Assembly (NCBI RefSeq): GCF_036880985.1
Contig: NZ_JBAJNO010000009.1
Span: 806,001 to 870,000 of the forward strand
Origin: Limibacter armeniacum
GTDB taxonomy: Bacteria > Bacteroidota > Bacteroidia > Cytophagales > Flammeovirgaceae
Reading direction: 5' to 3'
Length of the DNA stretch: 64,000 nucleotides
Numbering within the stretch: position 1 is the stretch's first letter; the number at the start of each line of letters is the position of its first letter. The notes beneath the pieces were generated by a model. That model was not told the origin of the DNA. It was given only the letters and a program-made list of their open reading frames with translations, and did no database searches. Of the stretch, positions 1 through 10,637 are shown one piece after another. The translations under genes were made by a program, and so were the position numbers.

Positions 1-64
1 AAATACCACTTTAATTTGCATCAACAAAAACGATTGATAAACAACCAACAATCGATTATCTACA

Positions 65-670
65 ATGCAATTTAATAATAGAGACATGAAGAAGGTATTA
101 ATCATCAATGGACATCAATACTACCCATTTTCTGAAGGCAAACTGAATGCTGCCCTAGTGGATATCACAAAAGAGGTACTCACAACAAAAGGGTATGAGA
201 TCAAAGAAGTCAATATGAAAGATGAGTACAATGTGGAAGAAGAAGTTGAAAAGCACCTTTGGGCTGACATTGTAATCCTTCAGACACCAATTAACTGGAT
301 GGGTATTACTTGGAGCTTCAAAAAATATATGGACGAGGTTTATACCACTGGCATGTTTGGACAACTTTGTAACGGTGATGGCAGAAGTGAGGCAGCTCCC
401 AAAAAGAATTATGGTACAGGTGGATTGCTGACTGATTCTAAATATATGATGTCTGTCACATTCAATGCACCAAGTGAAGCATTCGACAATGAAGATGAGT
501 ACCTTTTTGGAGGTAAAGGAGTAGACAACCTGTTGTTTCCTCAACATATGAACTTCAGGTTCTTTGGGATGAAACCACTACCAACCTTTGCCTGTTTTGA
601 TGTTATGAAGAACCCTGACATTGAAAACGACTTCAAGCGATTCAGGGAGCACCTTGAACAAAACGTCTAA
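65..670 (+). CDS. NAD(P)H quinone reductase, MdaB-like flavodoxin fold
   Basis: The 201-residue product looks like a cytoplasmic flavoprotein that reduces quinones or drug-like substrates with NAD(P)H. It has the flavodoxin-like start [20 protein letters not shown], then a loop with [19 protein letters not shown] and a later [20 protein letters not shown] segment, as in MdaB/KefF-type proteins. Length fits the family (about 190-200). An internal ATG at 86 (MKKVL) gives a tighter N-terminus and may be the true start; neither start has a clear Shine-Dalgarno. The bestrophin gene begins 3 bases after the stop, so the two are probably co-transcribed. MdaB itself versus another quinone reductase of the fold cannot be settled here. 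Confidence 0.8.
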   Translation: MQFNNRDMKKVLIINGHQYYPFSEGKLNAALVDITKEVLTTKGYEIKEVNMKDEYNVEEEVEKHLWADIVILQTPINWMGITWSFKKYMDEVYTTGMFGQLCNGDGRSEAAPKKNYGTGGLLTDSKYMMSVTFNAPSEAFDNEDEYLFGGKGVDNLLFPQHMNFRFFGMKPLPTFACFDVMKNPDIENDFKRFREHLEQNV

Positions 671-673
671 TTC

Positions 674-1735
674 ATGCTTACCAAAGTAAGATACTCTGTC
701 AAAGATATGACACTCTGGACCCGATGGGAAACATCGGGTTTCATTGCTTATTCCTTTCTGGCAGTTTTCCTGTATGAAGAACTCGAACTAACCTTCCTTG
801 CTGTTCCTTGGACACCCATTGCACTGGTCGGTACAGCAGTAGCTTTTATTCTGGGTTTCCAAAACAGTGCTGCCTACGGAAGAATCTGGGAAGCCCGCAA
901 GGTATGGGGAGGGATCGTGAACACTTCCAGAACTTGGGGAATGAAAACCAAGGACATGGTCACGAATGAGTATGCCACTGAACCCGAAACAGAAGCTGAA
1001 CTAAAAGAGCAAAAACGCATCTTGGTATATCGGCATATCGCTTGGCTGACAACTTTGAGATATGCCATGAGGCAGAGAAAAAAATGGGAAACCTTTGATA
1101 ACCATTTCACCAACAGAGAATGGTCCAATGCTATTCACATTCCTGAAAAGGTTTTACCTATAGAAGAAGCCCTTTTCCCTTATCTCAGTCCTGAGGAACT
1201 TCGCTACACAATGGACAAAAACAATAAGTCCACTACACTTCTTTACCTGCAATCCAATCATCTTAGGGAGCTCAAAGAAAAAGGGCTGATCTGGGAATTC
1301 TCATTTCTCGAACTCGAAAACCTTTTGCAGGAATTCCTCACCTTTCAAGGGCAATCCGAAAGAATCAAAAACTTCCCATATCCCCGTCAATACGCTACGC
1401 TCTCGTATATCTTTGTAATGATTTTCATTATCCTTTTACCATTCGGCATTGTCCCTGAATTCTCAAAAATCGCTACATCACTGACAGATAATTTCCCTCG
1501 TATCAGCGAAGTATTCACATGGCTGGCAATCCCCTTCTGCACCATCGTTTCATGGGTTTTTCACACCATGCAAAGAATCGGAGTGGTGGGAGAAAACCCA
1601 TTTGAAGGGACTGCCAATGACGTCCCTATCTCCACCATTTCAAGGGGAATTGAGATTGACCTCCGCCAACTGCTGGATGAAGAAAAAAGCAGCATTCCTA
1701 AACAGTTTCCTGAAAACAAAAATGTCCAGATGTAA
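674..1735 (+). CDS. Bestrophin-family anion channel (UPF0187)
   Basis: This 353-residue inner-membrane protein matches the bacterial bestrophin family, which forms pentameric anion or sometimes cation channels. The diagnostic stretch FQNSAAYGRIWEARKVWGG, with N-terminal membrane segments before it (about residues 22-65), corresponds to the conserved bestrophin FxNSxAYxRxWEAR block. A second hydrophobic pair lies near residues 240-300, followed by the conserved PFGxxxxDVP-type C-terminal segment, here NPFEGTANDVPIS. It starts 3 bases after the quinone reductase stop, so translational coupling is likely. Ion selectivity cannot be read from the sequence. Confidence 0.87.
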   Translation: MLTKVRYSVKDMTLWTRWETSGFIAYSFLAVFLYEELELTFLAVPWTPIALVGTAVAFILGFQNSAAYGRIWEARKVWGGIVNTSRTWGMKTKDMVTNEYATEPETEAELKEQKRILVYRHIAWLTTLRYAMRQRKKWETFDNHFTNREWSNAIHIPEKVLPIEEALFPYLSPEELRYTMDKNNKSTTLLYLQSNHLRELKEKGLIWEFSFLELENLLQEFLTFQGQSERIKNFPYPRQYATLSYIFVMIFIILLPFGIVPEFSKIATSLTDNFPRISEVFTWLAIPFCTIVSWVFHTMQRIGVVGENPFEGTANDVPISTISRGIEIDLRQLLDEEKSSIPKQFPENKNVQM

Positions 1736-1848
1736 AACTGCGTTTCAAAAGCTATGATAGTGATAAATAAGGGGCTATTTTTGAATGGAGTCCATATGGT
1801 TGACGAATTCGTTTTTTTAGCTAACCTATAAATTACACTAACACATAA

Positions 1849-2847
1849 ATGAAACAAAGAAGAAGGAAAAGACTGACAGCAGACGAATATGCACAAGGGA
1901 TACTTGCTGGTGACAGGATTATCCTGAGCAGGGCAATTACACTAATAGAAAGTGCTTTGCCCGAAGACAATGAACTGGCAGAAACAGTATTGGAGAAAGT
2001 GCTTCCACAAACAGGTAATTCCTTACGGATTGGTATCACAGGTGTTCCTGGAGTAGGTAAAAGTACCTTTATAGAGTCATTTGGCAAGCAGCTTACTTCA
2101 ATAGGTAAAAAAGTGGCTGTACTGACAGTTGATCCTAGCAGCCAACTGTCCAAAGGAAGTATTCTGGGGGACAAAACCCGCATGGAAGAACTGGCTCATG
2201 ACCCTTTGGCTTATATCCGCCCATCAGCTTCAGGCTCTGCATTGGGCGGTGTCAATGCGAAAACCCGAGAGAGTATGTTACTTTGCGAAGCTGCTGGTTT
2301 TGAGGCGATCATTATTGAGACTGTAGGGGTCGGGCAATCGGAAACAACAGTACATGGCTTGGTGGACTTCTTCCTCCTGCTGATGCTTGCAGGTGCTGGA
2401 GACGAGCTTCAAGGTATCAAAAGAGGCATTATGGAAATGGCAGACACGATTGCCATCACCAAAGCTGACGGTGACAACCTGAAGCAAAGCAAAATGGCAC
2501 AAAGAGAATATAAAAATGCTTTACATCTCTTCCCTCCTTCTGAGACTGAGTGGTATCCAAAAGTTTTGACCTGCTCTTCCCTTGAAAAAACTGGGCTAGA
2601 TAAAATATGGGAAACCATTGTTGAGTATGAAAGCCATATGAAAACAAAGGGCTTCTTTAATCGAAAAAGGCAAAAGCAGAACTTGAATTGGATGCATGAG
2701 ACCATCCATCAGCAATTGGAACAGCGCTTTTATCATCACCCTGCCGTAAACAAACAAATGAGTACGATGGAGCAAGATGTGATGAATGGTGAGCAGGTTG
2801 CCATTAAAGCAGCCAAACAGCTTTTAGAACTATACTTCAAATCATAA
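1849..2847 (+). CDS. meaB: Methylmalonyl-CoA mutase-associated GTPase MeaB
   Basis: A 332-residue G3E-class GTPase that chaperones adenosylcobalamin loading and protection of methylmalonyl-CoA mutase. The P-loop GVPGVGKST is at residues 65-73, the switch region ETVGVGQSE at about 157-165, and the guanine-specificity motif TKAD at 204-207; the ILGDKTRM segment typical of MeaB/ArgK lies between. Length is normal for the family. The mutase subunits are not in this window. A TATTTTTG box at 1776-1783 may be its -7 element, though its upstream partner is poor. Transcription probably ends at the hairpin at 2853-2886. Confidence 0.93.
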   Translation: MKQRRRKRLTADEYAQGILAGDRIILSRAITLIESALPEDNELAETVLEKVLPQTGNSLRIGITGVPGVGKSTFIESFGKQLTSIGKKVAVLTVDPSSQLSKGSILGDKTRMEELAHDPLAYIRPSASGSALGGVNAKTRESMLLCEAAGFEAIIIETVGVGQSETTVHGLVDFFLLLMLAGAGDELQGIKRGIMEMADTIAITKADGDNLKQSKMAQREYKNALHLFPPSETEWYPKVLTCSSLEKTGLDKIWETIVEYESHMKTKGFFNRKRQKQNLNWMHETIHQQLEQRFYHHPAVNKQMSTMEQDVMNGEQVAIKAAKQLLELYFKS

Positions 2848-2852
2848 AACAG

Positions 2853-2886
2853 AAAATCCCCTTGGCTTTATAACCAAGGGGATTTT
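2853..2886. terminator. Bidirectional terminator between meaB and thx
   Basis: A perfect 13-bp inverted repeat, AAAATCCCCTTGG and its complement, with an 8-base loop. T-runs flank both sides, so it can serve meaB on the plus strand and thx on the minus strand. Confidence 0.85.
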
Positions 2887-2891
2887 GCTTG

Positions 2892-3002
2892 CTACTTCTT
2901 GTTTTCTTTTTTGGGTTCATTTTTTACTTTCTTGGCTCTTCTTACTCCAAAAGAACCATTGGCTATTTTGCCTCTTTTAGATTTTCTATCTCCTTTTCCC
3001 AT
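2892..3002 (-). CDS. 30S ribosomal protein THX
   Basis: A 36-residue, very basic peptide beginning MGKGDRKSKRGKIANGSFG and ending in a Lys-rich tail (NEPKKENKK). This matches the small ribosomal protein THX, which binds the top of the 30S head; the MGKGDxKSxRGKIxxGSFG signature is characteristic. It is too short for most length cut-offs and is easily missed. It is convergent with meaB and shares the hairpin terminator just downstream. The start ATG at 3002 is the only reasonable one. Identification rests on motif recognition by eye. Confidence 0.85.
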   Translation of the reverse strand: MGKGDRKSKRGKIANGSFGVRRAKKVKNEPKKENKK

Positions 3003-3130
3003 AGTATAAGTCATGTTTAAAGTTTATAAAAAATTACAAAAGATATAATAATCAATTAACGATTAATTCAAAATAAAGAACCGAAAAATTAACAATTTTC
3101 AATATTTAAATTCTAAAAACGCTATGTAGA

Positions 3131-4327
3131 CTATTGTTCAAATGGAATGAAGATATACCTTCCTGCGTTGATCTTGGGGTTAAAATCCTGAATTAGCTTA
3201 TGGTTTTTAGGGTTTTTGTAATACAGCTTCCCGATACTGAATGCTGTTTCACCCTTCTTTACATAATGCACCCCTTTTACTGGCACAATAAACCAACGCT
3301 CATCCATTGCATCCTTATATTCGATAGCCGCAGGGTTATAAATGTTGAACTTTTCAGCGATCATGGTTCGAGTGTAAACTCGCTTTTTATCCCTTAACAG
3401 CCCATACATTCTGAAATGTTGACCATCATAAGGGTCAAACCCTGTCGCCTTTATTGAACCGACCTCTTTTGCTTGCAACTTCTTAAAAGCCTCCACTTCA
3501 TCACTCAACAAAGTGACATCTTTTGACAAGCTGTCAAAAAGGGTTTTGTTCTCTTCCAACCTACTTTCCCATTTGGCTTCATTGTTTCTATGCAGCATCA
3601 GTACCAAAGCAGTAAATGCAACAAATACACTGAAAGTCAAGATGGCATTCCGACGTTCGTTTCGATATGTTTTTGAGTAATCTTCTTTTAGTTCTGCTAC
3701 TTCCTGTACCTTCTGCATTGTATTTTCTAATTCTATTTTCTGACCTTTTGACGGCAACATTGCTGACTCAAGCACAACAATCATCATGGGGTCTTCTTCT
3801 TTTTTCACACCTGAAAGGTTGTAAAGTAAGTCAGACTTCCCTTGAGCAGTCAGCCCTCTGTCTGCCAGAATCTTGACCAACATACTTTCTTCCAAGTGGC
3901 TGGAAAACTTTTTATCCCCAATTAGTACCACGTCATCTTCGGAAAAGACAACGTTTTTTTTGATAGACACATTGTGTGCCACATTGAGTTGTTCTCCAAC
4001 ATGAATTCTCAACAGCTCTGTTCTTCCTCGAAGTACCCAAACATCCCATCCTCCTAATATAGACAGCGTCAGCTGCTCTCCTCTTACCCAAGCAGCCACA
4101 CTTTCTGACAACCTATTGGACAAGACATTGGCTTTGACAGCACATTCGTCAAATGGCTTATCTAAACCTTCTGCATCTTTCAAGTAGCTAATGATTTCCT
4201 CCTTGGCGACAGATGTAACAGGTCCTGTCAGCAAAGCCAGAAAATCAAGGTCAGTTTCCTGTTCTGTCTTCAGCTGTACTTTTGGGTTCTTCCCAGAGGA
4301 TACACCAAAAAAATTGTATCGAATCAT
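3131..4327 (-). CDS. Membrane-anchored protein with PP2C-like N-terminus and LysM-like C-terminus
   Basis: The 398-residue product has three parts. Residues about 25-190 resemble a PP2C-family phosphatase fold (a GGWDVWVLRGRTELLRIHVGE strand-turn-strand, then SEDDVVLIGDKKFSSHL). One transmembrane helix lies at about 228-246, followed by a coiled coil at about 250-285. The C-terminus (about 352-396) carries a LysM-like repeat, YVKKGETAFSIGKLYYKN...NAGRYIFIPFEQ. The expected layout is a cytoplasmic N-terminus and a periplasmic peptidoglycan-contacting C-terminus. Classical PP2C metal-ligand aspartates are not evident, so the N-terminal domain may be inactive. Function is unknown; a role linking envelope state to phosphosignalling is inference. 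Confidence 0.6.
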   Translation of the reverse strand: MIRYNFFGVSSGKNPKVQLKTEQETDLDFLALLTGPVTSVAKEEIISYLKDAEGLDKPFDECAVKANVLSNRLSESVAAWVRGEQLTLSILGGWDVWVLRGRTELLRIHVGEQLNVAHNVSIKKNVVFSEDDVVLIGDKKFSSHLEESMLVKILADRGLTAQGKSDLLYNLSGVKKEEDPMMIVVLESAMLPSKGQKIELENTMQKVQEVAELKEDYSKTYRNERRNAILTFSVFVAFTALVLMLHRNNEAKWESRLEENKTLFDSLSKDVTLLSDEVEAFKKLQAKEVGSIKATGFDPYDGQHFRMYGLLRDKKRVYTRTMIAEKFNIYNPAAIEYKDAMDERWFIVPVKGVHYVKKGETAFSIGKLYYKNPKNHKLIQDFNPKINAGRYIFIPFEQ

Positions 4328-4758
4328 ATTCGGGATTTCGTGGATTTACTGTTTGTTTTCTCTTAACCCAACTTTTACTATTCCTCACACTCAATTGGGT
4401 CTGACAAATTTAATCAGCTTCATAAAGAATTAAATACTTCTTTCAGGTGATTGGGACTCTGTCAGGTTAAAGTATATCAAAATATTCATACTCTGTATGC
4501 TAAATTTACATACAGATTTTACAAAAACATATATAAAGGAAGGTTGTCAAAAACACAACGTGATCAACCTACCCATCCAACACTTAATACTTCACCTATA
4601 ACACACTCACAACCAACATATTTACACACCTCATCAAATCTCATGCTATAGGAATTTAAAATTGTGAATTGTGGTTAATGTTAAAACAATGTATACAACA
4701 CAATTACCTTCATCAAGCTATAAGCTTATTCAGAATATTTCAATTACTGCACTATACT
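4328..4758. other. Intergenic region upstream of the pyrophosphatase gene
   Basis: No convincing gene here. Its AT-rich, C-poor-on-one-strand sequence holds one operator-like inverted repeat (4493-4515, listed separately). Open frames running into it from the pyrophosphatase side use TTG and have no family-like sequence. Confidence 0.5.
4493..4515. promoter_or_regulatory. Inverted repeat upstream of hppA
   Basis: CTGTATG and CATACAG flank a 9-base AT-only-but-one core (CTAAATTTA). The 23-bp dyad lies about 245 bases before the hppA start and could be a repressor operator or a hairpin; no factor can be named. Confidence 0.4.
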
Positions 4759-6975
4759 ATGCTCAACTCTATACTATTCCTTATTCCAGCAATGGCTGTT
4801 GTAGGGCTTCTTTATACCTATATGAAAGCCTCATGGGTAACCAGACAGGACCCTGGTGATCCGAACATGCAGGAACTAGCCCAACATATTGCCGACGGTG
4901 CAATGTCTTTCCTGAAAGCTGAGTGGAGGGTACTGGCTATATTTGCTGTCATAACGGCTTCGCTCCTTGCTTACTCAGGCACATTAGTAGAAAACTCATC
5001 ACCACTGATTGCCATCTCATTTATCATAGGTGCCATTTTCTCTGCTACAGCAGGGTATATCGGTATGAGGATCGCTACCAAAGCCAATGTACGTACTACT
5101 CAAGCAGCACGTTCGAGCCTGTCCAAAGCCTTGATGGTTTCTTTCTCAGGAGGCACTGTCATGGGAATGGGGGTTGCAGGGCTTGCTGTATTGGGGTTGA
5201 GCAGTCTCTTTCTTTTATTTTATTACCTATATGTTGTACAGACAGGTGCTGGTGTAAATGGAATTGAGATGGAACGGGTAGTTGAAGTATTGGCAGGTTT
5301 TTCTTTGGGGGCTGAGTCTATCGCATTATTTGCACGTGTAGGTGGTGGTATCTATACAAAAGCAGCTGACGTAGGTGCAGACCTTGTAGGCAAAGTAGAA
5401 GCAGGAATACCAGAAGATGACCCCCGAAACCCTGCAACCATTGCTGACAATGTCGGGGATAACGTAGGTGATGTTGCCGGCATGGGCGCTGACCTTTTTG
5501 GGTCTTATGTTGCCACAATTTTAGGCTCAATGGTGTTAGGTCGTGAAATTGTCTCTAATGGCGATCCTGTTGGAGGAATTGGTCCTGTAGCCTTACCCAT
5601 GTTTATCGCAAGTACCGGCTTACTGTTTTCCATCGCAGGAGTAGCTTTTGTTCGGATCAAAACGGATGATGGGGATGTCCAAAAGGCACTTAACTTGGGC
5701 AACTGGTCATCCATTTTACTGACCGCTATTTTTTCCTATTTCCTTGTTGGCTGGCTTTTACCGGAATCCCTTTCATTCAGAGGGCAAACATTTACACCAA
5801 TGGGCGTTTTGGGCGCCATCATTACAGGACTAATAGTTGGAGCACTGATGTCTTACCTAACGGAGTTCTACACTTCCATGGGAAAACGTCCTGTCAACAC
5901 AATTATTCAGCAGTCTTCCACCGGACATGCCACCAATATCATTGGAGGAATTTCTGTTGGCATGGAGTCTACCGCAGTACCAACCTTGGTGCTTGCCTGT
6001 GGCATTACAGCGGCTTATAGCTGTGCAGGACTTTATGGTGTTGCCATTTCTGCTGCTGGCATGATGGCAACTACTGCCATGCAACTTGCCATTGATGCTT
6101 TCGGTCCCATTGCAGATAACGCTGGTGGTATTGCCGAAATGTCAGGACTACCAGAAGATGTCCGAAAAAAGACGGACGTTCTGGATGCTGTTGGTAACAC
6201 CACTGCTGCGACAGGTAAAGGATTTGCCATTGCCTCTGCTGCATTGACTGCCTTAGGACTTTTTGCCGCCTATGTTGGTATAGCTGGCATTGATTCCATA
6301 GATCTGTATAAAGCTCCCGTCTTAAGCTCTTTGTTTGTGGGCGCCATGATTCCATTTATCTTCTCTTCACTTGCCATAGCCGCTGTAGGTCGTGCTGCAA
6401 TGGCAATGGTTCAAGAAGTTAGGCGACAGTTTCGTGAGATTCCCGGAATCATGGAGTATAAAGCCAAACCTGAATACGGAAAGTGTGTTGAGATTTCGAC
6501 ACAAGCTTCTATTCGGGAGATGATATTACCCGGTCTGATTGCGCTACTAGTCCCTGTTTTCTTTGGCTTTGCGTTTAAAGGTGTTTTTGAAAGTACTTCT
6601 TCAGCGGAAATGCTTGGCGGTTTATTGGCAGGTGTAACCGTTTCTGGAGTTCTTTTAGGGATGTTCCAAAACAATGCAGGTGGAGCTTGGGACAATGCCA
6701 AAAAGTCTTTTGAAAAAGGGGTCCTGATAGAAGGAAAAATGACTTTTAAAGGCTCTGATGCTCATAAGGCATCTGTAACAGGAGACACTGTTGGCGATCC
6801 TTTTAAAGACACTTCAGGTCCATCCATGAATATCCTGATCAAGCTGATGTCTATCGTATCACTAGTAATTGCTCCCTTTATCAGCATCAAGTCCAGTCAT
6901 ATCAATGAGAAGCCTAAACAAGAAAAAGTCTACAAGGCAAACTCTCCTTCCCCAATACTCAAGAAAGTAAACTAA
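4759..6975 (+). CDS. hppA: Membrane-bound K+-dependent pyrophosphatase (ion pump)
   Basis: A 738-residue, roughly 16-helix integral membrane enzyme that couples pyrophosphate hydrolysis to export of Na+ and/or H+. The substrate loop [20 protein letters not shown] and the [20 protein letters not shown] block are intact, as is the C-terminal [15 protein letters not shown]-type loop. The residue deciding K+ dependence is Ala ([10 protein letters not shown]), where K+-independent enzymes have Lys, so this is predicted to be a K+-dependent type, many of which pump Na+. The start at 4759 ([12 protein letters not shown]) is preferred because the longer TTG frame adds non-family residues. A short hydrophilic tail follows the last helix. 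Confidence 0.95.
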   Translation: MLNSILFLIPAMAVVGLLYTYMKASWVTRQDPGDPNMQELAQHIADGAMSFLKAEWRVLAIFAVITASLLAYSGTLVENSSPLIAISFIIGAIFSATAGYIGMRIATKANVRTTQAARSSLSKALMVSFSGGTVMGMGVAGLAVLGLSSLFLLFYYLYVVQTGAGVNGIEMERVVEVLAGFSLGAESIALFARVGGGIYTKAADVGADLVGKVEAGIPEDDPRNPATIADNVGDNVGDVAGMGADLFGSYVATILGSMVLGREIVSNGDPVGGIGPVALPMFIASTGLLFSIAGVAFVRIKTDDGDVQKALNLGNWSSILLTAIFSYFLVGWLLPESLSFRGQTFTPMGVLGAIITGLIVGALMSYLTEFYTSMGKRPVNTIIQQSSTGHATNIIGGISVGMESTAVPTLVLACGITAAYSCAGLYGVAISAAGMMATTAMQLAIDAFGPIADNAGGIAEMSGLPEDVRKKTDVLDAVGNTTAATGKGFAIASAALTALGLFAAYVGIAGIDSIDLYKAPVLSSLFVGAMIPFIFSSLAIAAVGRAAMAMVQEVRRQFREIPGIMEYKAKPEYGKCVEISTQASIREMILPGLIALLVPVFFGFAFKGVFESTSSAEMLGGLLAGVTVSGVLLGMFQNNAGGAWDNAKKSFEKGVLIEGKMTFKGSDAHKASVTGDTVGDPFKDTSGPSMNILIKLMSIVSLVIAPFISIKSSHINEKPKQEKVYKANSPSPILKKVN

Positions 6976-6996
6976 GGAAGATTTCCTTCATGAAAA

Positions 6997-7030
6997 AAGC
7001 CCTTCAGAAATATATATTTCTGAAGGGCTT
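6997..7030. terminator. Bidirectional terminator, 17-bp perfect inverted repeat
   Basis: A 34-base perfect palindrome (AAGCCCTTCAGAAATAT and its complement, no formal spacer), flanked by A and T runs. It sits between convergent hppA and the 112-residue protein gene and probably ends both. Confidence 0.85.
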
Positions 7031-7034
7031 TCGC

Positions 7035-7373
7035 TTATGCAAGAAATGTATTTTTAAGTCTCTGGATATCTTCCTCTGTTACTCTGATATCGGCTTCAAG
7101 TTTTACAGCTTTTTCTCTCATCAAACTGAAAAACTCACGCCAATCTTCCAATACACACAAACCTCTCCTGACCTGTAATGCTTCCAGTTCTGCATGAAAC
7201 TCAGGAAATGTCAACTCCCACCACCTTGATAACTGCGATGGCACATGTGCAATATTGTAATCCCTCTTTAGCGCCTGAAAAAACTGATTGGTTAATTGCT
7301 GTTTCTGTGACGACAGAAAAGCATGGAGTTGCATCGCTTCCTCCAACTTGGGGTTATGCGTAAATTTGTTCAT
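7035..7373 (-). CDS. Hypothetical protein, helical, 112 residues
   Basis: I do not recognise a family. The product is soluble, rich in Glu, Leu and Gln, and predicted to be mostly helical, with a central tryptophan-rich stretch (LSRWWELTFPEFHAEL) and a second helix LEDWREFFSLMREKAVKLEADI. It has no signal peptide or membrane segment. It is convergent with hppA, sharing the terminator immediately past its stop, which supports it being a real transcribed gene. The opposite-strand frames in this interval are shorter and look non-coding. Confidence 0.6.
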   Translation of the reverse strand: MNKFTHNPKLEEAMQLHAFLSSQKQQLTNQFFQALKRDYNIAHVPSQLSRWWELTFPEFHAELEALQVRRGLCVLEDWREFFSLMREKAVKLEADIRVTEEDIQRLKNTFLA

Positions 7374-7613
7374 AAGATTTTATTTTCTCGACCAAACGGT
7401 TGTGTTGTTTTAGCTTAATTAGGCTTCTGCATGGGTTTCCGTTCAATCAGGTTATCAACAATAATACTTCATAGCGTCAACGACAACGGATCTCACTCTA
7501 TTTTAAAGTGATCCATATTGCAAAATAAAAACATTTATCCTTCTCTCATTATTCCCATAACCCTTTTTCCTCGACTTCTGTTTTTATTGCACAAAAAGGC
7601 ATCAGGGATTTCA

Positions 7614-7703
7614 TGACAGAACTGTCAGCCTTTCTGCTTTCAACAGATCGCGTATGTCATACTCTGCTGTCACACTGACAAGAGAGTCTGCAAATTTGTC
7701 AGT
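7614..7703. promoter_or_regulatory. Array of TGACA/TGTCA sites upstream of groES
   Basis: Six copies of the pentamer TGACA or its complement TGTCA occur in 88 bases: 7614-7618, 7623-7627, 7655-7659, 7668-7672, 7676-7680 and 7697-7701. They build nested inverted repeats: TGACAG-AA-CTGTCA (7614-7627), TGTCA-CAC-TGACA (7668-7680) and ACTGACAA-N14-TTGTCAGT (7674-7703). No CIRCE element was found. An operator array for a chaperone-operon regulator is inferred. Confidence 0.5.
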
Positions 7704-7779
7704 CCTTTTCACGATTCTGACCTAAATACAAGTTAAAAGTGGAATTGGCACAAGAAGTGATAAATCGTTAGGCGAAAAG

Positions 7780-7791
7780 GATAAATTTATC
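7780..7791. promoter_or_regulatory. 12-bp palindrome GATAAATTTATC before groES
   Basis: A perfect palindrome ending 34 bases before the groES ATG, in the position of a leader or start-proximal operator. A second GATAAAT half-like sequence (tGATAAATCg) lies about 20 bases upstream. Confidence 0.4.
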
Positions 7792-7825
7792 GCAAAAAAT
7801 TAACAACGTTAAATCGTAAAATAAA

Positions 7826-8104
7826 ATGTCAACAGTAAACATCAAACCACTTGCTGACAGGGTTCTGGTTGAACCTGCAGCAGCAGAAACTACTACAGCA
7901 TCAGGCATTATCATCCCTGACAACGCAAAGGAGAAACCACAGAAAGGAACTGTTGTAGCTGTTGGTCCTGGTACTAAAGATGTTGAAATGACCGTGAAAA
8001 TAGGTGACACTGTACTGTACGGTAAATATGCGGGTACTGAGCTCAACGTTGAAGGCAAGGACTTCCTGATCATGAGAGAGGCTGACATCTTCGCTATCAT
8101 CTAA
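7826..8104 (+). CDS. groES: Co-chaperonin GroES
   Basis: A 92-residue 10-kDa chaperonin that caps the GroEL barrel. It begins with a normal family N-terminus ([24 protein letters not shown] in two pieces), includes the mobile loop, and retains the [13 protein letters not shown] and [13 protein letters not shown] blocks. groEL follows 67 bases later, the normal operon order. The 450-base upstream region carries the dyad-rich array described separately, and there is no CIRCE-like TTAGCACTC repeat. Codon use here is biased to GAAGAA/GTAACA-type forms expected of highly expressed genes. Confidence 0.98.
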   Translation: MSTVNIKPLADRVLVEPAAAETTTASGIIIPDNAKEKPQKGTVVAVGPGTKDVEMTVKIGDTVLYGKYAGTELNVEGKDFLIMREADIFAII

Positions 8105-8114
8105 TACCAAGTAG

Positions 8115-9803
<1,689 letters not shown>

Positions 9804-9832
9804 TTCTAGATGCTAGACATCTTTATATAAAA

Positions 9833-9861
9833 AGAGGGTTCCTGATTTCGGGAACCCTCTT
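9833..9861 (+). terminator. groESL terminator
   Basis: AGAGGGTTCC and GGAACCCTCT form a perfect 10-bp stem with an 8-base loop, followed by TTCTGTTTT, 30 bases past the groEL stop. Confidence 0.85.
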
Positions 9862-9896
9862 CTGTTTTCAAGAATACCTATATTAACCGATTTATA

Positions 9897-9910
9897 ACTA
9901 CATTTGTAGT
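9897..9910 (+). promoter_or_regulatory. TACATTTG box inside a short dyad
   Basis: ACTACA-TT-TGTAGT is a 14-base inverted repeat that contains TACATTTG (9899-9906), a match to the Bacteroidota -7 element TAnnTTTG. It lies 41 bases before the next gene. No good -33 partner is visible. Confidence 0.4.
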
Positions 9911-9950
9911 AAAACTAAACAACAATATTTTTCAACTCATTAAATCTACT

Positions 9951-10586
9951 ATGCCTTCTAAACGATTTTTTTTGGATGATACCAAAATAGACACAATAGA
10001 TATTTCATCAGGCTTTAATTGGAAAAACACAACTGTTAAATTCAATGACAAAGAAATTGGGAAGTTGAATAATAAAAAAGCCTTAAAAGAAGGAGGTGAA
10101 TTCCAATTGGATGCTAATAGAACCTTAAAAATCCAATTAAAAGGTAATTATCAACCCGCTTTAGAACTACTCGTGAATGGAGAGCCAATCAAAGGTTCCG
10201 CAACTGATCCAGCTGAACAGTTAAATCAAGTATCTAAAATGGCCTTTGTTATTGGTGGTCTGTCAGTAGTGGCAGGGTTGATATCTGAGTTCATGAACTT
10301 TCCCATCTTAAACCAACTCGGGATCAACTTTTTCTCATGTATCTACGGCTTAATCATGATAGGCCTTGGCTTTTGGGTAAAGAAAAGATCATATATAGCC
10401 TTAGCATTAATCATTGGACTATTTATTTTTGACATTATTGGCTTGTTTATGTTAGCTATAGAAAATGATCACAATCCAACAAATGGAATAATGATGAAAG
10501 TTTTCTTTATCTTCTTTTTTGCAAAAGGATTTCCCGCTATTAAAAAACTAAAAGAATCGGAAACCGAGCTTTTGAAAGCAGCATAA
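9951..10586 (+). CDS. Hypothetical four-helix membrane protein
   Basis: I do not recognise the family. Residues 1-90 form a soluble, strand-rich domain with short charged repeats (KFNDKEIGKLNNKKAL; FQLDANRTLKIQLKGNY; ELLVNGEPI). Four hydrophobic helices follow at about 97-113, 124-143, 147-170 and 183-197. The last residues are charged. A cytoplasmic sensing or binding domain attached to a small membrane bundle is the simplest reading. It stands alone between the groESL terminator and its own strong terminator at 10591-10626, so it is a single-gene unit. Confidence 0.7.
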   Translation: MPSKRFFLDDTKIDTIDISSGFNWKNTTVKFNDKEIGKLNNKKALKEGGEFQLDANRTLKIQLKGNYQPALELLVNGEPIKGSATDPAEQLNQVSKMAFVIGGLSVVAGLISEFMNFPILNQLGINFFSCIYGLIMIGLGFWVKKRSYIALALIIGLFIFDIIGLFMLAIENDHNPTNGIMMKVFFIFFFAKGFPAIKKLKESETELLKAA

Positions 10587-10590
10587 AAAC

Positions 10591-10626
10591 ACACTCCCAT
10601 TAAGATTAAGATCTTAATGGGAGTGT
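10591..10626. terminator. Terminator, 16-bp stem
   Basis: ACACTCCCATTAAGAT and its perfect complement flank a TAAG loop, between convergent genes; T-rich sequence follows on the plus strand (TTTCATTTCC). Confidence 0.8.
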
Positions 10627-10637
10627 TTCATTTCCTG

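Noticed and set aside
4451-4651. 66-codon frame upstream of hppA
   Set aside because: Thr/His-rich low-complexity translation running across an inverted repeat.
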